From Sternotherus odoratus (Eukaryota > Chordata > Testudines > Kinosternidae), in the NCBI GenBank assembly GCA_032164245.1, contig JAVMKO010000001.1, positions 63,532,892-63,596,891 of the forward strand: a stretch of 64,000 bases of DNA, given 5' to 3'. Numbering within the stretch: position 1 is the stretch's first letter; every line of letters starts with the position of its first letter. This document shows positions 1 to 12,745 of this stretch, piece after piece. The notes beneath the pieces are model-generated. The model was not told the origin of the DNA and ran no database searches. It was given only the letters and a program-made list of their open reading frames with translations. The position numbers and the translations under genes were made by a program.

Positions 1-1983
1 TTCAAAGCAGCTATTGTACTCACCTGATTTGATGCATAGGATTTGACACCTCTAACAGAATATTGATGAAAGTATCTTAGCATTATGTTTTCAGTGATGA
101 CTAAAATACATTTGCCATTTTTTACAACAATTTACATACAGTTGAAGAATATTTTTAAAAATAACATTGCTGATAAATTTGTGGTGGCTGAACTAAAAGA
201 TGAGAGGGACTTCAAAAAGAAATACTACAGAAACTTGTATTAAAAAAAACAACTTTGTATGTTTCTTCAAAATTTTTGATGTTTTAACACATCAGCTGAT
301 GATTCATTTCCTACATTTCAGTAGCCTTAACCTCTCTCTCCCTAGAATACTTGAACACAGTTAGGAGCATAGAAGTATTTTCAAGTGTGTTGTTATGCTG
401 TGTACACTTTCCTATATTGCGATACTATTGCCTTCAATGTCCTCATTTATTGTCTTATGTAACCATGCTTCTCTATCTAATGTCTTTACTATATAATTTA
501 ACTAATCACCTCTCTGAACATGATCTTTTGTTTCAAGTTCATGGCTATTACATGTAGCAGTATCAAAACTCCCTCCTCCCAGGATTTTGTGCTTTTTGGA
601 CCATACTTTTTCAGATGACACAAAATTCATTCTCACCAAATGATTATGGCTTCTATTTTAGCTTAATTATGATAGGCTTGAATATGATGATAGAGAAGTG
701 ACAATTTATAAACATGAATGAATGAGAGCCTCATAATGAATTCCTTGCAAGGCTGATAGATACTCTCTCCAATTTCTAGAGGGCAAAACTAAGGCCCTCA
801 GCCGTTCTTGTCCTTATTAATTTTCTAGGTGGCAGACATTTTCTCAGATGTTACTGAGATTACTAAATTATCACCCGAGTTCTTACCTAGCGTCTTGGTT
901 GGGACTGTACTCAGGGTGGCTGTTCCCTCCTGCCACTGCAGCCACATTATATTTTTTGCACACTAGCTCAGTCAGAGCTAGTGCAGATATGTCTCCTTAA
1001 GCTAAATTTGACACCTCCAACTTGAAGTGTAGACATACTCACTGTTTGTGTTGCTCCTGCTTCCAGTTTGTTTCCACTGTGAAATTTGTGTGGCTGTATA
1101 ATGTATTAAAAACCAAGGCTGGAACCCCAATATGTAATTAATATGTACACCTTATAACCTTGATAGCGATTTAGAACTAAGATCAAAACCTGTATAGCTG
1201 GATCACAGTTAATTTTCAGTCTTTTCGAATGTGGTGGCTAGTGTGAATGTTCTGTGCTGGATGGAAAATCAGATCTGCACAACTGTTGGTGACTGTCTCC
1301 CTCCCTCTGGGCCACAGCAGCCAGCTTGGGCAACTGAACTTAGGATCAGAAATTCAAGCTTGCTTCTTTTTGTATGCATTGTCACCAGTAATAAAGATCA
1401 TGCAGGACAAATTACATACTTGGTTACACGTGTGTGAGCCTGTTGCCTTCAGGATGATTGGTATCTGGAACTTAGTGATGCACAAGAAGGAATAGACTCT
1501 GTCTGTCTCTCATAGCTGTATTAGCTGTGCAGAGTTAAAAAGCAGGAAGAGTATTCTTCGGTCAAAGTGAATAGATAGAACTCTGTATACACACAAGGAA
1601 CTGATCTATTGAGTATGAAGCTATCACTTTATGCATAGTGGCATTTTTGCACTTCAGAATGAATAGATTTGGGAAGCCCTGCATCTTAATTAAATCTTTT
1701 TCCCACAGTGAATGAGGTAGTTCCGACCATCCTATGGAGATCTTGTTTAATATTTGATAATAGAGGAATTCTACTTAGAGCATGTAATTGTGGATAAACA
1801 AATTGTAAGTCATTTCTGTGCATTTCCTTCCACTTAAATCTCCAATTGTCTCTGCTATTTTGCATACTTTAGCACATTATAGCTGAGGTTTTACTTTTAT
1901 CTGAAACCCAGACCATTTTCTCAATTTAATGAATACTCTCCAGCATTAGGAAGTAACTTTTTAAAAAGTACTATGTAATAAAC
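1..1983. other. AT-rich sequence, no recognised feature
   Basis: No long reading frame, no recognisable repeat family and no RNA gene is visible. The short open frames (under 85 codons) look like chance in AT-rich DNA. Confidence 0.6.
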
Positions 1984-2275
1984 CAGGGGTTGGCAACCTT
2001 TCAGAAGTGGCATGCCAAGTCTTCATTTATTTACTCTAATTTAAGGTTTTGTGTGCTGGTAATACATTTTAACATTTTTATAAGTCTAATATATAACTAA
2101 ACTATTGTTGTATTTAAGTAAATAAGGTTTTTAAAATGTTTAAGAAGCTTAATTTAAAACTAAATTAAAATGCAGAGCCCCCCAGACCAGTGGCCAGGAC
2201 CTGTGCAGTATAGGTGCCACTGAAAATCAGCTTGTGTGCCGCCTGTGGTACGCATGCCATAGGTTGCCTACCATG
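1984..2275. mobile_element. hAT-type non-autonomous element (MITE), 292 bp
   Basis: The left end reads CAGGGGTTGGCAACCTTTC and the right end is its near reverse complement (AGGTTGCCTACCATG). The flanking 8-mers TAATAAAC (1976-1983) and TAACAGAC (2276-2283) agree at 6 of 8 bases, as expected for an aged hAT target duplication. The interior is AT-rich apart from a short GC-rich stretch near the right end, and it has no coding capacity. Confidence 0.85.
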
Positions 2276-5200
2276 TAACAGACTATCAGTTTTATAAATT
2301 AGCTTCCAATTGACTGATGGGTGCACCTCTAATCCTACTGTCAATATGGATGAGATGAGTATGCTACTGAAACAAATAAAAGGATGAGTGCATTCCTGCA
2401 GAGACCATGTTCCCAGTTTAGTTAGTTGAAGGCAAAATTAGTTATCACTTAACTTAGTATTCTTGATATACAGTAGAAGTGTTCTCCATTATATATGTTT
2501 CCAATTCCAACAACTTCAGCAAAATGGTTAATTAATGTCTGTACTCACAAAACTTTATTGCGTTTGAATTGAGTTCCTGATAACACACTTTCTGCCATTT
2601 TTCCACTTTGGGATACCCATAGTAATAGTTTGTTATGCTAATAACGTGTTATTGAATTGGAAGCTATGCACAGTCCTTGAGCAATGAGATGTAATCATTC
2701 TGCCCTAAACAACACTGGGGCGGGGGCTGCCTTGATTATCATGAGGTCTAACAATAGATAATAGCTAAGGAAAATTATAGTTTCCCAGTTGCTTCTAAGT
2801 ACTCTAAAGGAGACTAACTAGAATGTGTTTTGGTTAATAATGTAACTTTAGTGCATTTCCTGAAGCCCATCTCTGAATTGTTGAACTCCTGCTCTCAGGG
2901 GATAGGCATTTGTGACCTAAAGAAGGAATGTGTGTGGAGGGTGAGGTGAGAGAAGATGGAACTAGCAGATAAAAAAAGAGCTTAAAGACCATGGGAATAC
3001 CCTGTCCACAGGGTGGATCATAGGAAATGTCCGTCCTTCCCTCCTCCCTCTTGACTACACAAGAGAAGATAGGTTCAGAGAGAAGCAACTATCCTGTGAG
3101 AGGGCAATGACAATGTGCTCTTCCAGAATAAGGCTGGACCCAGGGAAAGGAGTACTTGAAAGAACCCCTGTGTGCTTCCCTCACAGATATTGGGATGGTT
3201 GCCTCCCAAAGAAGAGGCAGTGGATGTAGTTCACAAACATGTCACCTCCTCTGAGAACCATGCATATCTTGAGGAATCCATTAGAAACTAGGACCTACCT
3301 AGTAGTTGCCTCTGACACTCTGAACGCTATGTTGGGTAATTGTGGCATGAGGTGTGGGGGTAAGAGTGGCAAAAGCATCCTAAAAGTGAGGGAGGGCACG
3401 GCTCCCCGACTTCTTACCCTCCCCCCACTCTGGTGCCCTGGTGAGAGGGTAGAACTGATTTTTGGTTTTGAGTATAAAGCTGTTGTTAGATTTTTTGGAG
3501 AGTTTTCGAAGTACTGAGGAGGGAACAGATATCATTCTACCAGGTCCATCACGCTCCACGTGTGAATTCTTGATTCTGGTGAGGAATCAACTTAGAAGTA
3601 TGAGGAAGGTAGGTAAGGAAGGAGGGAGACCATGCCATGGAAGCTCCTAACCCCTTTTATTAATAGGGAATCAGCCCTCTCCTTCCCTCCCAAATGTATG
3701 GTGTATCTTGAAGAATCTCTTCATAGCTATCTTGACAGGAATTCTAATGGTCAGTATTGTTTTAATTTGATTTCTCTGCTCTAACATCAAACTTGTATTG
3801 TGGTTGATCTAATTTGAATTGTGTTTTGTATTTGGGGCTTGGTATTTTTGAGTCTGGTGTTCCTTGCAAAACCTTTAATGATCAAAGTTAATGACTTGCT
3901 GAGCTTTGCATTGCTAAGCAATCCAAATTCTTGTCATTGTGTTGCATTGCTATCATATGACACAAAAGTCTCCGAAAATGCCTTGCTGGGAATTGGCTAG
4001 AATGCTCCAATGTCTTGGTCATCCTCCTCTTTTTTTTTTTTTTTTAAAAGAAAATTGTGCTTATTAAGTATAATAACATTGTCTGTAAGCAGAAATAACA
4101 TGCTGTCAGAAAATAACTTGAGAAAAGTTTATAGTAGGCCATGTTAAATTGTAGAGGAAAGGAAATTCTTGGCGAGAAATTTAGGAATGTTTCCATTTAA
4201 GACTTTCTGTAAACATTTTTTTAAAGGCAAAACAATTCATGCACTTATTTGCTTCTCAAGTTATTAAATATCTTAGTCCTTTTTTGTAAATTATCAGATT
4301 TTATTTTTGTTGACTTTAAACCCAATAAATGTGGGATTTGGCAAAGACCTTGTCTGTTTTGGATATATTACTTTGGGTTACTTTGGTTACTGTGTGTACT
4401 CCACATGGCTTGAGGCACAGTCAGGAGTTCCTATCAGACAAACCAACAAATGAGGAGATAAGGCTATGCTTAACAAATATGTAAAGTAAATGACTGTGGA
4501 CTCATTTATCTGACTGCTCTTGTACATGTGCATTAAAGAACATAATGAATAGCTGCACCATGGGTTCATGTAAGGTTTAACGTTCGTAAGTTATTTTTTT
4601 CTCAAAAATGCATCAAAAGAATGAATCACTTTTATGTGTATAAATCAAAAGATTACTTGTGCGTGTAGCATAGAAGTAAAATGTCTGAGTCCCCTTGTGG
4701 CTAGTCCACAGATAATAGCCTACTCTTTCTGGCAGAAAATGGAATTACTTTTTTAGTGGTAGAGAAATGTGCTTTTTTGCTTGAAAAAACCCAAACCTTA
4801 TGTATGACCTGTGGTATAGGGATGATTACATGTGTGTGGGGTGTTCTATATGGGCAGAACACACTGCATCTCTGACAATGGCTGCCAGTCTGTTGATTAC
4901 AGTTACTTTGACTGCATTGGGCAAAAGGAAGAAAATGTAACTGATTGCTTTATCAGGTACACTTGAAATTGGGACATACCTGGAAAAGCCTGAGTCTACT
5001 AAAGTAGAAATTATGTTTGTAGGTAAGAGAAAACATCTGGAAGATGTGGAAGGATTGTTTGCCATGTGTTATTTGAGTTATCATTTTTAGGATCTGGTTA
5101 GATTCCCAGCAACTCTTTGATTAGCAAACAGAGATAGCTATGATGGCTTCCTCCCAGCCTCATCAATTCTTGGCAGGGGACTATTGACAAGATGTTTCAG

Positions 5201-5389
5201 ATGTTGACCTTTCAACGGTGATCCATCTAGATTAGATTACTGCAGTGTGATTTTTATAGGGCTGCACAGTTAGATCCATTTGGAGACTGAAGCTGGCACA
5301 AATGTGGTGACCCACTTGCTATGTGGTGTTTCCCACCATTCCTCTGGGATCTGCACCGCTATATCTGGGTTTAAATATGGAGCCTAAAG

Positions 5390-5391
<2 letters not shown>
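2276..5391. other. AT-rich sequence, no recognised feature
   Basis: Apart from a T-run at about 4030-4045 I see no repeat family, gene or RNA here. Confidence 0.55.

Positions 5392-5420
<29 letters not shown>
5392..5420. repeat. (TG)n microsatellite
   Basis: An uninterrupted GT dinucleotide run of about 29 bp. Confidence 0.95.
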
Positions 5421-7490
5421 ACACAAAGCCCTAACTGATGTGGGACCTGCCAACTTAAGAGACAACCAGAGTCTGTGTGCTGTAGCTGTGATCAGAGGAA
5501 GTACTCAAATTGAAGTTCCATCTGTTTGAAAGAAGAGGGGGTTACTACCAAAGCTTTTGATGACTTCAGAATTTACATGGTCTTCCTTCCTCCTTCCCTG
5601 GGCTGGACTAGTCTGAATCTTTAAACCTTTGGGGGCATTCCCTAAAACCCATGTGTTCTCTCTGGGTAAAGAGGGACGTGTCTCTCTTGCTCTCTTTAAA
5701 ATAGGTTTTCATCCATGGTCAGTGGGCATTTCACATGCATTTTGTTTTCAAACTAGATCATTTACAAAAAAGAGAGAAAATCATTTTCAAATAAAACATG
5801 CATACCATCTCCAGTCTTGTACTTGGCAACTTCTAAGTCAAATAGGTTTATTATCAGTGAGGTGACATGCTTACTGTTCTCTATTCCCTCCCCACCTCAT
5901 CCAGTCCTTGTGCCCTGAATGTCATGATACCACAAGGATGTCGGGCCATTATAAATATCCAAATAAGACATTCAGCTCGCTGCACAGCCAGCCCTTGATT
6001 TCGCAGCACCATCTGCCTCTTTTCCAGAACAGTAAATGAACAAAATCAGGAATGAGAGGTTTATGCCATCTTAATATGATTTCATGTAAGCAAACACTAC
6101 AGTTGCTGCAGGGAAGGTATAACGTCACCTCCTAGAACCTCAATATGGAGAAGCAAGGCCACGATATGAAGAAATCTGAGAACTGACTAATCAATATTGG
6201 CAGGTTTTCTACTGAGCCGGTTGGCTTCAAAATCTAGTGACTAATCGCGTGCATCTTGACCTTGAACAGGATGGTAGACTATCTGTTTTCTTTTCTAGAC
6301 AGTGATTTCATTTTGATTTTTGTCTTCATTGTAGTGAACCAGGAGAAGTATGATAAACAGGAAAATCTGTTGGGAAAACATGCATAACATATTTGACTCT
6401 CTAGCCTTTTCCTTTAGCATTTTTCTGCTCTGTGCAATAATTGCCCACATAGAAATAAAAAATAGTGTGTTTTTCCATTCAAAAGATGGAGTTTAGAAAA
6501 TAGTAAGCTTTTTTATTTAAAGGGATATGCTTAAAATTCCAGTATCATCAACATTTTTAGGTTCTGATTGATAAGATATATTTCATCTGAAAATCCAGCA
6601 ATTCAGATGGTCTATTATTCATTTCTTTTGGCAATGGGTACTATTTGTGTGTGTGTGTGCAAACTAACCATATGGGGAACTCAGCTGACATAGATCTGTA
6701 GCACACTCTAAAAAGAGATTCCTAGGGTGGTTTTACCCTTGTGCAAATTGTAAGTAACTAGGAGGTAGACTCTTTTTAAATCTTGTATGGAGCTGAGCAA
6801 GCTCTCAGTGCTTAATAATATGCCAATGAGCTGGTAAAGAAAAAGGAAACAATCTAAAAAAGCCTTATGTAATTTTGAGCTCCTTTGGAAAGGTAGGGTT
6901 AAAGCAAGGTGCCACATGGACAATACAGCAGATCTAAAACTATTCAAGTTCTGGCTTTAGGGGATGGGGGTTGGAGAGGGGAGAACTTAACTAATTGAGC
7001 ATGCCCAAGTTTTAAGAGTTAGCTCAAAACTTATACACATTTACCTAAAAGTTGTCCCACACATTTATAAGTAGCATATATCTTCTCTTCTAGATCCTTT
7101 GTGGTTTAGTGAAGCCACAAACTAAGTAACTTGAAGAGGTTGTTAATTTAATTTTTTCTTTTTCCCCCCTTTGGTGCTTTTAATGGAAGCATAGAGCACA
7201 GTGCAGCATTCACATAAAACCACATAGTGTGAAATAGCAATGAGTTTTTTGCTACGTTCCAAATTCAGACTGCGTGTTGAATTCAAGGCATCAAACTGAT
7301 AGTGGTCGACCTTCTCATGACAATTTGAGCTAGACATCTTATTGTGTTCTCCTCTCCATGCTCATTTAGCTGAAATTGATCAGTGTCGATCACCCTTATG
7401 AAGATAGCGCCCCCTAGTAAACATTGCAGTGGTAATTCTCCACTGGTATAGCTTCAGTCGTGGTAGAAATGGGACAGAAGCTGTATTTTT
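5421..7490. other. AT-rich sequence with a possible conserved non-coding block
   Basis: No gene or repeat family is recognised. About 5880-6290 is less AT-biased than its surroundings, retains several CpGs and lacks simple repeats, which is compatible with a conserved non-coding element. That reading is a guess from texture only. Confidence 0.35.
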
Positions 7491-7748
7491 GGGTTGGTCT
7501 TCACTCCTGTGGTGCGGGATCAATCTTCTGGCGATCGATTTATCGCGTCTTGTTTAGACACGATAAATCAATCGCCCTGGGTTCCCCCGTCGACTCCAGA
7601 ACTCCAGCTTGCCAGGAGGCGCAAGCTGGAGTCGACGGGGGAGTGCGCTGCCGACTGCCACCGCCGTGGGGACGGCAGGTAAGTCGGCGGCAGATACGCA
7701 AACTTCAGCTACGTGATTCACCCCCCCCCTCCCGTGAGGACAAGCCCA
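7491..7748. mobile_element. Harbinger-like MITE with two hairpins, copy 1
   Basis: The same element occurs at 54984-55241. The ends are GGGTTGGTCTTCACT on the left and GAGGACAAGCCC on the right, a degraded version of the inverted repeat GGGCTGRTCTACACT. Inside, 7530-7550 pairs with 7556-7576 (21-bp stem, 5-base loop) and CCCCGTCGACTCCA at 7585-7598 pairs with 7627-7640. GC content jumps well above the surrounding DNA. Open frames here show similar peptides in both copies only because the DNA is homologous; there is no sign of a protein. Confidence 0.8.
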
Positions 7749-8450
7749 TAGACAGGATTTGGCCATTTTGATCACTAAGTTGTCTAATTCTAATTTCCAT
7801 GCTTTGTTGAGCCATTGCCCTCTGGAAAGCACTACAAGGCTTTATAATAGAAGGCTCTATCAGGGAAAAGCTATGCCTCCCATCTGAACCTGAGTATGTA
7901 GTGGGAGAGATTGGGTGAAATAAGGAAATGGGCTATAAAACTGGAGCAACTGTATCTCTCAATTAAAATTGTGAAAATGAAAATTGTGTGGTCAGGTTGG
8001 GCCACCTGTGCCTACTTAGTGCAATCTCTAAGAAAGCTGTGATTCCACTCTGATCACTGCTGGTCCTGAGTTCACAGCAGTTTTTAGCCCTCAGCTACTT
8101 TCCATAATTAATTCCTAGCTCCAATTCCTTTCTCTCTCCAGGGGAAGTCACCATTGCAGCAGTGTCCTCCAATATATTAGCACACAGTCTAAGGTCCTGA
8201 GACAGAGGGCAACAGATACCAATGGAGTTTGGAAGGACTGTGTTGAATGTCAACAGCTGTTTGTGTCTGAAAACCAAAGGGAAATTAGAATTTGTGGATG
8301 TAAATAAACCCACAATACTATGGGTTCAGCTTTGTGCAATATTATGTGTTTAGCTGCTGGGTATGTTGTTGCTGGGGCCTGAGCATTAAAACCTCTACCC
8401 ATGTGGCTTCAGTGGAATTTCTCACATGGAGAATCAGGAGGTACAAGGTG
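7749..8450. other. Unique-looking sequence, nothing recognised
   Basis: No gene, RNA or repeat family is visible. Confidence 0.5.
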
Positions 8451-9249
8451 AGAGTGGCCAACTGTCTAATCACACATACCCAAACACCCTTGCCCGACGC
8501 CCCCACCCTGCCCCTTCTCACAGGCCCACTCATTCCATCCCATGTGAAGTGTGGGAGGGGGCCCTGGGCTGAGCCTGGGTCATGGGTTGGGAGGGGGTTC
8601 CAGGTACAAACTCTGGGAGGGAGTATGGGTGCTGGAGGCGGAGCTCAGGGCTGGGGAAGGGAATTGGGGTGTGGGTGGAGGTGAGGGGTGTGGGCTCTGG
8701 GAGAGGGTTTGGGTGCAGGAGGGGGCTCAGGGCTGGGACAGAGGGTTGGGGTGCAGGAGCGGATGTGGGGTGCTGGCACTGGAAGGGAGTTTGGATGCAG
8801 GAGAGGGCTCTGGGGTGGGGAGTTGGGGTGCAGAAGATGAGAGGTGCAGGCTGCAGCTGAGAGGCGCTTACCTGGAGTGGTTCCCAGTCAGCGTGGAAGT
8901 GGGATTAAGGCAGGGTCCCTGCCTGCCCTGACCCTGTACTGGTCTTGGAAGCAGCCAGCATGTCCCTGCGACCCCTGGATGGAGCAGGTGGCTCTGAGCG
9001 CTGCTTACTCCCACAAGTGCTGCCCCCTAGCTCCCATTGGATGAAGTTTACAGCCAATGGGAGCAGCGGAGTCAGTGCTCAGGGCGGGGCCAGCTGATTC
9101 TGGGAGTGGCGTAGAGCCAGGACATGTTGGAGCCTGCATTAGACCCAGTGCACTGCTGGACTTTTAGCAGCCTAAAATCACCTGGTTTTGCTTCAGTAGC
9201 TTTTGGGAGATAGGGCCTGATTCTGGGAGATTCCCGGTTTGGCAACCCT
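8451..9249. mobile_element. GC-rich TIR-bearing non-autonomous element, about 800 bp
   Basis: The left end AGAGTGGCCAAC and right end TTTGGCAACCCT form an imperfect inverted repeat of the AGGGTTGCCAAC type that also bounds the element at 25228-25370. The interior at about 8545-8830 is an imperfect G-rich tandem (units around GGGAGGGGGTTYGGGTGCAG) that gives long but meaningless open frames in several phases. The right part contains a CCAAT-type inverted pair (CTCCCATTGG and CCAATGGGAG). No clear 8-bp target duplication is seen. Probably a hAT MITE, but the class is inferred. Confidence 0.6.
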
Positions 9250-9250
9250 G

Positions 9251-12200
9251 AGGTCAAATGACTAATGTACAGTAGAACGTATGTGTATCTTTACTACTGA
9301 CTGCGCATCTTGGAGAGCAGTTGCATATTTAACAGCCATACTCACACACCTAAACCACTCACTTCTCCCTCCTCCTCCCTGGGCAGAAATCCTACTCTCT
9401 CCACATCTCACCTTCCATTTCAGTCATTCATGTCTCCTACCTTATCTTGCTTGCATACTTTCCTGTCTCCCTCTCGCGTGTCTCCACTGTCCTGGCACAT
9501 ACCTCTCTCTCTCCATGTCCCACTAAAAAAATGTTTACTTGGAACTACTAAGTTAATCATAGGAATAATATTTATAATTACCCTGTAGAACCACATGACA
9601 CTCTTGCTGTGGTCCATCTTCCCCTTATTGATCAACTCATTTGTTGTGTCTCTTCCCAAATCACTGTGTAAGTGCATTGAGGCAAGGACAAGACATTGCT
9701 GTGCTTGTAGAGCACGTGACACAGTCAGGCCCGGATATTGAATTGGGTTTTTTAGCTTCTATTGCTATGCAAATAAGCTATTAATAACTTATGTATGACA
9801 AAACTGGTGGTTAACTGTATACCATTTTTAACTTAGTTATACTGTTATTTAAATGATCATTAACAACTCTGAAAGGATTTAGGATGATGAGGATTGTAAG
9901 ATATGAATGGCCTGACGCTTTTTCAAAGGCTCTAACCACTTGCAGCTCCTTCTGATTTCTGTGGGATTCTAGAAAATCAGGCCACTCGGCTTTTAACTTG
10001 AAAGTATGTGTTCCTTTTTCCTCCACTCTGCTGAATCTTTTGAAACTAATTGTGCCTGGGTTGAAGCTGCTCTCTGACGAAAAAATTGTTACTTTTTAAA
10101 AACAAATACATTCTCTTCTAAACTGATTATGTTAAAACACTGTTTTGAGCAGAGAAGTGTTTGTTCTGTTAAAATAAATATTAAAATAAATCTTACTGTT
10201 CTTTTAAATGTTCATAGCACAGTATCAAAGGATTTGACATGTTTTCTTCAAACAATCCTATAGATGTTGTGTGAAGAAAGTCCTTGGTGTAAAGGAAAAC
10301 TCCATGTAGTCACAGTAATAATCAAAAACATAATCATAAACCTTATCTGGTGGAGATTTACACCTGATAGGTAACCCCTGAGTACTATATGGAACAGAAG
10401 TATGCTGCGTTAAGAATAGGTAATAAATCCAGATGAGGGTAATACCTAAAGACACACCAGAGTTACAATAGCCAACCAAAAGTATGTGGGGGAGACACTG
10501 TCAGAACAACTCCAGCATCCCAAACTGATTGATTCATGATGAAATCCAACAAACGCTGGTGCTTAGAACATGTAGAATTTAGCATTCAGTGTTGCCTTTT
10601 ATGTCTTTTGTCCCTTATCATTTTATACTGTTTTGTGTTTAAATGGGACTCTTGGAGAATATGGGTAGTAGGATGTAGAGCAGACATGTTCTGAGTTTTA
10701 TTCTTTTGCACTGGCATATTTTTGTGCCTATTTAGACTAGTCATCATTAATCTTTCTGTCTCACAATGTGGAATTTCTGATGTTAAGATATATTTTTATC
10801 GGGGCAAGTCAGTCATGTGACTCACTAAGATTAACAATGCTGATACAGTTTTAAAGCGTTACTTTAACAATAGTGGGGCTTGTGGAGAAAGATCTCTATG
10901 CTCCATGCTGGAAATCTAATCCAGTATTAATTCCTAGTTAAATCAGGGAATAACAGCCCTTCTGCCTTTCTCCTCCATCTCCTCCCTCAAACTTAAGAAT
11001 GCAGGTATGAATAAAAGCCTATAGTTTACATAAAAGAAAACTCTCAATGGGCGCGTGTCCTTAGTAGTCATGGGATTTAAAGTGGTTGTCTGCTGAGATA
11101 GAAAACTCCATCAAATCCATCATTTCTGCTTCACATTCTAATATGCCCAAGGTGGTGGTAATGATTTAATTAGGAGCCTATCAATCAACTGATGCCTTTA
11201 AGCACCTCTCATAGTTAAAATGTAAAAATAGATCAGTATGGGATTTCTGAAATAAAGAAACCTAAAATAGCTAGACCTAAGCAGAAGAGCGGAGAGCCAA
11301 CAGCAGAGACAAAGGGAGTGTCTGCATTGCCATGTCCCAGGATATGATTTTAACACCACTTCCCAGCCCAGGCCTGTTTTTATGGAATAGATGGTGGGAC
11401 TTTAACTATAGCCCAGTTTTATGGAGATCTATACATATCCCACATCATAAAAATACTTTGGGACATGAAAAAAGAATTTTTAGCGTCGTTTGGGTGGGAA
11501 ATTATCTATGACATGGAGCTATGTCATTGTTGGGTCCCCTGGCATCATTTTAGTAATTGTACGGATTCTCTGTCTGTGCCAGTCTTGCATGCTCCTCTGA
11601 GTCTGTATTGATGGAACTGAGAATGCAAGATGGTGGGAAGCTATTTAACAGGTGTGGGATGCTTTTCACAAATGGCTCCGCAAACGTACCCACATTAATA
11701 AAGATCTCTACTGAGGATGAATTCTCTTGTAACATTCTAAGAAAAAAGAATCGAGACCAATCTTCTGAGGTGTGTATTTTTCAGTTCCTCCACACTACTC
11801 CTAAGTGACTTAGTTTATTAACTTGTTTTATAGGGATTCCTAAGCAGGTAACATTATAGCCCTGATAGATATGACAATGGATATTTTAAATATGTGCTCT
11901 CATACTAAAATGACACTAATATGAGAGTAATACTAATAATTAGGCTTTGTGTGAAATACTGTTTTGAAATTGATATTCATCCACATTCGATTAATGCAGC
12001 GCTGCTCTGGAACTCCATAACTTGATATACTGGTTTTGAACTAACAGCTAACCAGGGAGCTTTTAAAATAGCAGCACTATCATTTCCTTAGAAAAACAAA
12101 ACGAAATCTCATCCTAACCTACATAAAAAGCAGGAAGCAGGTGCTACCATAGCAGCACATCTGAAGTAAAGGGGAGTTTCAGACTAGTTACACTTTCATA

Positions 12201-12474
12201 TTAGCATCAGTTCAGACTGGGATAAAAAATGCAGCTAGAATTGGATGATTTATGTACTTGGAAAGGTCACCATTCTACATTTTAGTTTGCAGAGTTGTCA
12301 GGTACTTTTAAACACAAGGTGCTTGTCATACTGCTGATGAGATAGCTACACTAGTGGATCAGGTTTTGTTTTCAGTTGTACAGATATAAAACAGGAGTAA
12401 CTTTGGAGATGCCTTGGATTTATGCTCAGAGCAGACACTTTTCTAGTATATGCTAGTTTTTCTAATGTCACAAA
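9251..12474. other. AT-rich sequence, possible weak SINE trace
   Basis: Around 9665-9750 there is a weak match to the 3' segment shared by 21608-21700, 31525-31636 and 40010-40135 (a 'gcaaggacaag...agcac' theme). Around 11150-11215 is a TAATTA-containing stretch that could be conserved non-coding DNA. Nothing else is recognised. Confidence 0.35.
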
Positions 12475-12745
12475 CTCTTCACCTTTGGAAGAATCCTGTC
12501 ATTTTGTAACTCCCCAAATGCCATTTTCTGGCGGTGTACCGCGGATTCTGTGGCATTTCTGTGGGAGGTCCACGGGTTCCGTGGCCTTGTCATCCCCGCT
12601 GCTGAAATGCCACCGAATCTGTGGCAGCCCCGGACCTCTCGCATGCGTGCCACTGAAGACAGCCCGACTGCTGCCCTGAAGGCAAATGTCAGGCCGCCCC
12701 CCGCGGGACTTGTAGTAAAGTCCTTTAGTCAGCAGCAAGACCACC
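12475..12745. repeat. GC-rich interspersed repeat
   Basis: An island of high GC and CpG inside AT-rich DNA, with internal repeats of a GGATTCTGTGGCATTTC-like phrase and its complement (12540-12630). Several overlapping open frames on both strands are by-products of the composition. It resembles GC-rich dispersed repeats of turtle genomes, but I cannot name the family and see no clean ends. Confidence 0.4.

Noticed and set aside
8334..8931. Gly/Trp-rich plus-strand frames of 116-126 codons
   Set aside because: Produced by the G-rich imperfect tandem inside the 8451-9249 element.
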